NCBI GenBank assembly: GCA_033875255.1
Contig: JAWZSN010000006.1
Coordinates: 143,531-207,530 of the forward strand
Direction: 5' to 3'
DNA length: 64,000 nt
Source: Marinimicrococcus sp033875255
Lineage (GTDB): Bacteria; Pseudomonadota; Alphaproteobacteria; Geminicoccales; Geminicoccaceae
Below the pieces are notes generated by a model. That model did not search any database, was not told the origin of the DNA, and saw only the letters and a program-made list of their open reading frames with translations. Positions 7,242 through 15,558 of this stretch are shown one piece after another (the first letter of the stretch is position 1; every line of letters begins with the position of its first letter). The translations under genes were made by a program, and so were the position numbers.

Positions 7242-8775
7242 CGGCCGTCTCCACCTCCAGATAGCCGCCGAACACTTTCTTGAGGGCACCCCGGAGCCGG
7301 AGCTCGGCCACCGCCACGGCCTTCATCCGCCGCGCCCCGGCCACCGGCATTGCCGCCACCGCGTCGTTGAAGATCGCGTTCGCCACCTTGCGGAGGAACG
7401 CGATCCACGCCCGCGTCGCCGCCTCGCCCTGCTCGGCCCGCTCGAAGAGATGATCGAAGAACTCCGGCTCCACGGCCCGGTCCACGCCATCGAGCCACGG
7501 CTCGACCCATGCTGTGGTCGTGCGGTCACGCAGGCTGATCTCCTCCGCGCCGGCCTGGGCCAGCGTCAGGAGCGGGAATTTCAGCACTCGCAGCCGCAGG
7601 TCGCGGGCATGCCCGATCATTTCCTCGGCAAGCTGGGCCAGCCGGTCCCGCTCCGCCGGCAGCATCAGCATGTCGAGCCGCTGCCTGCCCTCGATGAGCA
7701 CCTCGCGGCGGTGGTGCCCCTCGGTAGCTCCCTGGCCGCGCACCAGCACGTCGAACCGGGCGGTCATCGCCGGCCCGTCGCTCTCCTTGTGCCAGTCGAG
7801 CAGCAGCGGGCGGGTCCAGACGTCGCGGCGAAACAGCACGGCGCTCATCGCCGCATAATGCGGCGTCGTGTTGTAGGCGAGCGAGCCGCGCCCGATCTCG
7901 ATGGGGATCCACGGATCGCCAACATTGCCGCAGCGCTCCTTGGCGGCGAGGCGCGCCGCCTTCGAGGTGGTGGCGCGGGCGACGAGACCGCCGGCCGGAT
8001 CCCGGCGAAGCCGGACGCGCCGGCAGACCTCGATGAACCACGGGTCGAGCTCGTGCAGCGCCAGGGACGCGCTCCCGTCCCAGGGCAGAAGCCAGAGCAG
8101 GGCGCGGCCGCCGTTCGCCGCGAGGTCCGGTGCCCGCTCGAGACACCAGTCGCGGCAACGCAGCAGCACCTCCACGTCGCGCCGCCAATGCGCGCCCGCC
8201 CCGCCCGGCGGCACGAGGCCGATGAACGGCCGCGTGGCGAACCCGCCATTCATGCGGGCGATGCCGTAATTGCCGGCACCCATGAAACCGGCCGTGGTCT
8301 GCAGGGTCACCAGGGCCGCGATCCATGCGGCCGGCGGCGCGTCGGCTGCCAGCGCCTGCTTGACGCCGTGGTTGCGGCTGGTCACCAGCACGTCGAGATC
8401 GTCGGGGGTCTCCACCGGTCTCGTGTGCGGGTCGGCGGCGCCCTTGGGGACGGGCGCCTGCATGAAGGCCGGCTGCGTCGCGTCCGGCACCACCAGCCGC
8501 CAGGGCTCGTCCCCGGGCCATTGCGGCGTGAGCCCGCGCAGCAGGTCGCGCCACAGCTCCGCTTCCTCCGGAATGGCATCGCGCCCAGCGCGGTGGAGCG
8601 CCAGCGCCGCGAGCTGGACGCAGAAAGCATGCCATGGCGCCTGCTGATGGGCGCGCAGGAACGGCAGCCCCGTCACCTCGTCGCGTGCCAGGGCCGCCAG
8701 CAGCGAGGGCAGATCGAGCGGGGTCTCGCTGCCGGCCAGCCCGACCGGCAGGAGCGAATCGGTGAGCAGATTCAT
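7231..8775 (-). CDS. cas8e: Cas8e (CasA/Cse1) Cascade large subunit
   Basis: The 514-residue product starts MNLLTDSLLPV, the usual Cse1 opening, and keeps conserved segments such as ALHRAGRDAIP, FMQAPVPKG and the L1-loop region TTAGFMGAGNYGIARMNGG. Known role: Cse1 reads the PAM, starts target unwinding and recruits Cas3. The ATG at 8775 overlaps the cas3 stop (ATGA). Because the PAM-reading subunit is intact, the PAM deduced from the spacers (see findings) can be tested against it. Confidence 0.95.
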   Translation of the reverse strand: MNLLTDSLLPVGLAGSETPLDLPSLLAALARDEVTGLPFLRAHQQAPWHAFCVQLAALALHRAGRDAIPEEAELWRDLLRGLTPQWPGDEPWRLVVPDATQPAFMQAPVPKGAADPHTRPVETPDDLDVLVTSRNHGVKQALAADAPPAAWIAALVTLQTTAGFMGAGNYGIARMNGGFATRPFIGLVPPGGAGAHWRRDVEVLLRCRDWCLERAPDLAANGGRALLWLLPWDGSASLALHELDPWFIEVCRRVRLRRDPAGGLVARATTSKAARLAAKERCGNVGDPWIPIEIGRGSLAYNTTPHYAAMSAVLFRRDVWTRPLLLDWHKESDGPAMTARFDVLVRGQGATEGHHRREVLIEGRQRLDMLMLPAERDRLAQLAEEMIGHARDLRLRVLKFPLLTLAQAGAEEISLRDRTTTAWVEPWLDGVDRAVEPEFFDHLFERAEQGEAATRAWIAFLRKVANAIFNDAVAAMPVAGARRMKAVAVAELRLRGALKKVFGGYLEVETADAG

Positions 8776-11354
8776 GCGGCAGCATCCCTGTGATGCCGCA
8801 AGCCCAGCCGGTCGTAGCGATAGCGCCGCTCGCCCAGTCGCAGCACGCCGTCCTCCTCCACCTGCAGCGCCGCGTCTGCCGCGGCGAGGCCCGAAGGCAG
8901 CATCCAGTGGGGGATCTTGAGGTGGGTGAGCGTCGCGCCGAAGGGCGAGGGCCGCGGCGGGTCGAGCGGAAGCAGAAGGTCGGCAGCGCCCAGACGGGTG
9001 GCAATGTGCTCGGCCGCACCCGGCCAGGCCAGCTCGGCGAAGGGCTTGCGGTAGTCGATGGCGACGTTGATGCCCTGCGCCCGGGTCTGCATCCCGCGGC
9101 CGAACAGCTCCGCCGCGTAGCGCTCCCATGCCGGCCCCGCGTCCCGGGCGATGGCGTCGAGACTGTCGGGATGCGTCCCCTCCTCGACCAGCCGGCGGTT
9201 GTCGGCCGGCAGACGCCAGACTGCGCCCGCGCCGACGAGCCTGCGCGTCGCCTCCACCGCCGGCACGTTCTCGTAGGCGCGCTCGCGCCCAATTCCGTCC
9301 TGGGGGCGCCGCAGCCGCGGGGCGAGGTCGCCGTCTTCCGGCACCAGCACGCTACAGCGTGCCGTCTCGAAGCCCCCCGGCCGGCGCCGGGCGTGGCGGT
9401 GCAGCCGGCCGATGCGCTGCAGCAGCACATCGACCGGGCAGAGATCGGTGATCAGCAGATCGGCATCGATGTCGAGCGACTGCTCCAGCGTCTGCGTCGC
9501 CACGATCACCGCCGGGCCGGGCGGCCCGTTCCGGCCGAAGCGCTTCTCCACCGCCTCGTCGAGCAGGCGGCGGTCCTCGGCGGCGAAGCGGCCGTGATGC
9601 AGGGTGGCTACGCCCTGCACCCGGAAGAGGGCCGGATGGTCCGGGCCCAGCACGGCTTCCAGCGCCTCCTGCGTGGCGATGGCGGCTGCCACCGTGTTGT
9701 GGAGCACCACCACACGCGCCCCCGCCGAGACCGCCGCAGCGGCCCGCTCCGCCACCAGCGCCGGGCTCCCCATGGCCGGCAGCGGCTCCAGCTCGACTCT
9801 TTTGTCAGTGCCCTGGCCGGCGAGGTCCACGGGTGCCGCATGGCTGGCGGTGATGCGCGGGTAGGGAAGATCCCGGCAGGCCGCGAGCGGCGGCGGCCGC
9901 TCGGCACCCTCGAGGAGCCGCGCCCGGCTGGCAGCACCCAGCGTCGCCGACATGAGCAGCACATGGCCGCCGCAGGCCCAAAACAGCGCCAGCAGCCGCC
10001 CGGTCAGCGCCGTCATGTAGGCGTCGCTGGCATGGACCTCGTCGATCACCAGGAGGTGGCGTACGAGGCAGGCGGCGCGCAGATGGGCGTGCTTGACCTG
10101 GAGCGCGCCCAGGAGCGCCTGGTCGATCGTGCCGACCGCGAAGCCCGCCGCCGCGTAGCGCTTGGGATTCTCGGCAGCCCAGCGGCTCTCGTGCCGCTCG
10201 CTGGTCTCGGCGTCGCTCCACTGCACCCGGAACTCGGGCAGCCTCTCGCCCTCGGCCCGGCCCATCCGGTAGTAGCCGGGCACCGCCAGCAGCGCTTCCC
10301 GCTCGCCCGCCCCGAAGGTGGCGTCGAGCCAGCCCTGCATGCGGCGGTGAAGCTGCACGGCCGCGCTGCGCAGCGGCACCGCGAAGAAGCAGCCGTCCAC
10401 CAGCCCGGCCTCCATCAGCCGGCCGGCCCAGCGCAGCGCCGCCTCGGTCTTGCCAGAGCCCGTCTCGCTCTCCAGCAGGACGACCGAGCCCTCCTCCCCC
10501 GGCAGCGCCAGAAGGTCCATGGCCGCCTGGGCCGCGCGGGGCGGGAACGCGAACTGTGCCGCGAAGGGCGGCAGCGGGTCCGGCCGCGTCGCCTCGAGCC
10601 CCACCGCCCGCAGCACCTCCGGCGCCCGCCCGCGCACGAAGCCGGCGCGCGGCGGATCGTCCGGCAGGCTGTAGGGAAAGCGCGCCGGCCCGTCGTCGGA
10701 GCCCAGCCAGTCGGCCAGCATGAGCAGGCCGGCGAAGAGATGCTGGAAGGGCGGCGCCTCGGGCAGCGGCGGCACGTCTGGGGAAAAGGCCAGGGGAAAG
10801 AGCCGCCGCCCCTCCTCCACCAGCTCCTTCAGCCGCCGCAGGGGCTCGCGCCCGTCCGTGGTCCAGGCCTTGTGCAGATAGGCGTGCTCGCCCTGCCGAT
10901 AGGCGAGATCGGGCGTGCGCCCGTGATGCGCGAAGACGGCGAGCAGAAGGGACACGGCGCCCTCGCCGGCCCAGGCGTTGAGCCGCTGCGCGTCGATGGC
11001 GTCCAGAAAGGCCGCGAGCTCGGGCCCGTCCTCCTGCCACAGCGGCCTGAGCGCCGCCAGGTGCCCGCAGGACGATCCCGGCTCCGGCGCCGCCAGGGCG
11101 CGAAAGCCCCGGCTGCACTTGCCCAGATCGTGCAGGAAGGCCAGATGGCACAGCCGCGCCACCTGCCCCTCGTGAAGCCCGGAAAGCCCGCCCGCACGCG
11201 CCAGCCGCCGCCGCAGAACGGGCTGCGCCAGCAAGGCCTCGAGCGTCCCCGCCACATCGATCGAATGGTCGACCAGCGGATGCCAGGCCGGCCCGCCGCG
11301 CGCCTCGTCCCGGAACTTGCCCCAGAGATCCTTCGCCTCCGGCCGGCCGTACAT
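8772..11354 (-). CDS. cas3: Cas3 nuclease-helicase
   Basis: The 860-residue protein has an N-terminal HD nuclease domain (conserved His30, HD at 75-76 in FLHDLGK, HH at 143-144) and a superfamily 2 helicase domain. Walker A is SETGSGKT (about 296-303), Walker B is DEVH (438-441), motif III is SAT, and motif VI is QRIGRLHRH. Known role: recruited by Cascade, it nicks and degrades target DNA. I chose the ATG at 11354 because GGGGAG lies 6 bases upstream and the family start fits; the frame stays open for a further 61 codons. It is the first gene of the operon. Confidence 0.96.
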   Translation of the reverse strand: MYGRPEAKDLWGKFRDEARGGPAWHPLVDHSIDVAGTLEALLAQPVLRRRLARAGGLSGLHEGQVARLCHLAFLHDLGKCSRGFRALAAPEPGSSCGHLAALRPLWQEDGPELAAFLDAIDAQRLNAWAGEGAVSLLLAVFAHHGRTPDLAYRQGEHAYLHKAWTTDGREPLRRLKELVEEGRRLFPLAFSPDVPPLPEAPPFQHLFAGLLMLADWLGSDDGPARFPYSLPDDPPRAGFVRGRAPEVLRAVGLEATRPDPLPPFAAQFAFPPRAAQAAMDLLALPGEEGSVVLLESETGSGKTEAALRWAGRLMEAGLVDGCFFAVPLRSAAVQLHRRMQGWLDATFGAGEREALLAVPGYYRMGRAEGERLPEFRVQWSDAETSERHESRWAAENPKRYAAAGFAVGTIDQALLGALQVKHAHLRAACLVRHLLVIDEVHASDAYMTALTGRLLALFWACGGHVLLMSATLGAASRARLLEGAERPPPLAACRDLPYPRITASHAAPVDLAGQGTDKRVELEPLPAMGSPALVAERAAAAVSAGARVVVLHNTVAAAIATQEALEAVLGPDHPALFRVQGVATLHHGRFAAEDRRLLDEAVEKRFGRNGPPGPAVIVATQTLEQSLDIDADLLITDLCPVDVLLQRIGRLHRHARRRPGGFETARCSVLVPEDGDLAPRLRRPQDGIGRERAYENVPAVEATRRLVGAGAVWRLPADNRRLVEEGTHPDSLDAIARDAGPAWERYAAELFGRGMQTRAQGINVAIDYRKPFAELAWPGAAEHIATRLGAADLLLPLDPPRPSPFGATLTHLKIPHWMLPSGLAAADAALQVEEDGVLRLGERRYRYDRLGLRHHRDAAA

Positions 11355-11482
11355 GGCCGCTCCCCGACAATAGTTCTTACTATATCGTATCACGTAGCAT
11401 GGCGCCGGCTCTGACACCAGCTCCGGGCTCTGCCGAGGACGCCTCCGGCGGCTCCCCGCGGCGCGGCGCGGCGCGGCGCCCG
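11355..11482 (-). promoter_or_regulatory. Likely cas operon promoter region with small inverted repeat
   Basis: This is the only AT-richer patch near cas3. On the minus strand TATAGT (11384-11379) resembles a -10 box 25 bases before the cas3 ATG; I do not see a good -35. An inverted repeat ATAGT-TCTT-ACTAT (11370-11383) overlaps it and could be an operator. The rest, toward array 2, is a GCGCGGC-rich run without recognisable content. Promoter function is inferred. Confidence 0.45.
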
Positions 11483-13706
11483 GCCCGATCCTCGCGTGTG
11501 CGGGGGAGTCTTCATTCAGGATGCCTGACCCATACATCGCGACGGTCGATCCCCGCGTGTGCGGGGGAGCCGCCTGGGCCCAGGCCGTCAGCGCGTCGTC
11601 ATAGGGTCGATTCCCGCGTGTGCGGGGAAGCCGCTGTCTGTGGTGGAGCTATCCGCCCGGGAAAGGGTCGATCCCCGCGTATGCGGGGGAGCCCCGCCGA
11701 TGCAGAGGGGCGCGGTCTCGCCGGCGGGTCGATCCCCGCGTGTGCGGGGGAGCCGGCCTGGGCGATTCTTACGCTGGGTGGACCCAGGGTCGATCCCCGC
11801 GTGTGCGGGGGAGCCGTCAAGCATCGGGATCTCGCGGGTCGCGACGACGGTCGATCCCCGCATGTGCGGGGGAGCCCAAGGCCGGCGCATCCGCCGCCCC
11901 CAGCATCGAGGTCGATCCCCGCATGTGCGGGGGAGCCGCTATCAGCGACGACCGCGAGGAGATCGAGCAGGGTCGATCCCCGCATGTGCGGGGGAGCCAT
12001 TTCCTCCTTGCTCAGGATTTTCTCGAGCGCCGGTCGATCCCCGCATGTGCGGGGGAGCCTCCACCCCGTCGAACATGATGCTCTCGAGATAGGGTCGATC
12101 CCCGCATGTGCGGGGGAGCCCAGATCGGGCCCAGGACGGGCCTCATGATGGCGGGTCGATCCCCGCATGTGCGGGGGAGCCTTGTTATAGCCATCCGCGA
12201 TGGCCCGATCCTGCGGTCGATCCCCGCATGTGCGGGGGAGCCCGATGCGGAATCTGCTGCTTCAGTCGCGCGTAGGGTCGATCCCCGCATGTGCGGGGGA
12301 GCCCTGACGCCTCCCGGGATGACCCCGGCCACGACGGGTCGATCCCCGCATGTGCGGGGGAGCCGCATTGAGCGTCCGCGAGCGGCCTTTCAAGAGAGGT
12401 CGATCCCCGCATGTGCGGGGGAGCCGCCGCCCGCAGCACCGATTTCAGGTCGGCGTGCGGTCGATCCCCGCATGTGCGGGGGAGCCTCCGTGGCAGCGTC
12501 GCCAGAAGGAGGGCCGTCAGGTCGATCCCCGCATGTGCGGGGGAGCCAGGCACCGTATATAACTGCGCCATCAAGTATGGGGTCGATCCCCGCATGTGCG
12601 GGGGAGCCCGCATGCCTGGCGTGGGAATGCTGGGAGTATAGAGTCGATCCCCGCATGTGCGGGGGAGCCTGCGCGAGAACGACGTGCCGGACGACGACGT
12701 GTGGTCGATCCCCGCATGTGCGGGGGAGCCCTGCTGATGCAGTCGGCGCCCCTGGCGGTGCCGGGTCGATCCCCGCATGTGCGGGGGAGCCGCGCTCGGG
12801 CCGGGTATTAAGCGGTTGTCGTGGGGTCGATCCCCGCATGTGCGGGGGAGCCCCCGTCGCGGGGTCTACCGTATTACTCGGGTAGGGTCGATCCCCGCGT
12901 GTGCGGGGGAGCCCAAGGCCGGCGCATCCGCCGCCCGCAGCATAGAGGTCGATCCCCGCGTGTGCGGGGGAGCCGTCGAATACTGCCTCGACCGGGTGGT
13001 CGAGGAGGGTCGATCCCCGCGTGTGCGGGGGAGCCGGTCCACGACGGCTCGGCAGCCGGGCAGTGCGGGGTCGATCCCCGCGTGTGCGGGGGAGCCAGAT
13101 GGACCGCTCAGGCAATGAATACCTCGACAGGTCGATCCCCGCGTGTGCGGGGGAGCCACAACGCCAACGCCAGGAATGCGCGAGAAAAAAGGTCGATCCC
13201 CGCGTGTGCGGGGGAGCCAGAGTAATCAATGCTGCCGGTGAAGTCGGGGACGGTCGATCCCCGCGTGTGCGGGGGAGCCGCGCCGCAGGGCGCGCCTCCG
13301 CGGAAGGCAAAAGGTCGATCCCCGCGTGTGCGGGGGAGCCATGTTAGGGATCTTTTTCTCTACGGCGATCAATGGTCGATCCCCGCGTGTGCGGGGGAGC
13401 CTCCGAGATCGGCGCGCTCGCGATAGCTAAGTGCGGTCGATCCCCGCGTGTGCGGGGGAGCCACCTCGATGAAGTCACCGACTTCACCGGCAGCAGGTCG
13501 ATCCCCGCGTGTGCGGGGGAGCCGGCAGGCCGCTAACGCGGTCGCTGGCGCGACCCGGTCGATCCCCGCGTGTGCGGGGGAGCCCCCGTGGTGATCTCGA
13601 TGCGGTCCGAGGCGGTCGGTCGATCCCCGCGTGTGCGGGGGAGCCCAGGGCGGCGACGCCTATGAGCGCGCCTTGGAGGGTCGATCCCCGCGTGTGCGGG
13701 GGAGCC
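11483..13706 (-). CRISPR. CRISPR array 2, type I-E, 37 repeats and 36 spacers
   Basis: Thirty-seven 28-nt repeats keep an exact 61-nt period from 11483 to the last one at 13679-13706. The first repeat (11483) is degenerate, and those at 11605 and 11666 carry changes, so the left end is the old trailer end and the leader is at the right. The hairpin loop varies in blocks: GTGT in repeats 1-6 (GTAT in the fourth), ATGT in repeats 7-23 (11849-12852), GTGT again in repeats 24-37. The array is transcribed leftward. Spacers 11877-11909 and 12914-12946 are near-identical to each other, and 13158-13190 and 13341-13373 to spacers of array 1. Confidence 0.98.
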
Positions 13707-14013
13707 TCTAGGGCTTAAAGCGCTGGGATATCGACAATGTCAAGGAGCGGGCAGGCGTGCGGGCGTCTGGCTCTATCTATCTTCGGTTGCAGCGAAGCGG
13801 TCGTCAAGACTGGCGGGCGCGCGCCGCGCCGTCGCGGACTCCGGCAGGATGGGGCGTGCCATCGCTTGATGGAATCTGCCCCGGGCCTCCGTTATTCTGG
13901 CGGGTGGCCTCTTGGCTGCGTGAGGGGTCCGTGGCTGGCGGGAGCAGCGGGAGCATGCGTGGAGGCGCGTTCGGCCGGAAGGATCGCCCCGGCCAACTCC
14001 GGGAGCCGGGCCG
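13707..14013 (-). promoter_or_regulatory. Leader of CRISPR array 2, then an unassigned stretch
   Basis: The first ~50 bases align without gaps to leader 1 (TCTAGG, then ACAATGTCAA). On the minus strand they carry TTGACA (13743-13738), 17 bases, then CTTTAA (13720-13715), the likely pre-crRNA promoter. The remaining 270 bases to the kinase gene at 14014 hold no ORF, repeat or RNA gene I can support; they must contain the promoter of that kinase. Confidence 0.6.
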
Positions 14014-15510
<1,497 letters not shown>

Positions 15511-15520
15511 CGCCGGCGGA

Positions 15521-15551
15521 CGGCGCGCAACGCCCTGCAGGGCCTCGCGCC
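15521..15551. terminator. Hairpin between convergent kinase genes
   Basis: CGGCGCG (15521-15527) pairs with CGCGCCG (15545-15551), and the enclosed GCCCTGCAGGGC is itself palindromic. It fills most of the 48-base gap between two convergent genes, so it may stop transcription from both sides. No T-run is present. Confidence 0.4.
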
Positions 15552-15558
15552 GCCCGGA

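Noticed and set aside
1997..13706. Self-targeting spacers against genes in this window.
   Set aside because: I compared spacers by eye with the window and saw no match of useful length outside the arrays. A proper whole-genome search is still needed, so this is a negative only for what I could see.
11483..13706. A possible tracrRNA or other type II/V feature near the arrays.
   Set aside because: All eight cas genes are type I-E, Cas6e is present for processing, and no anti-repeat outside the arrays was found.
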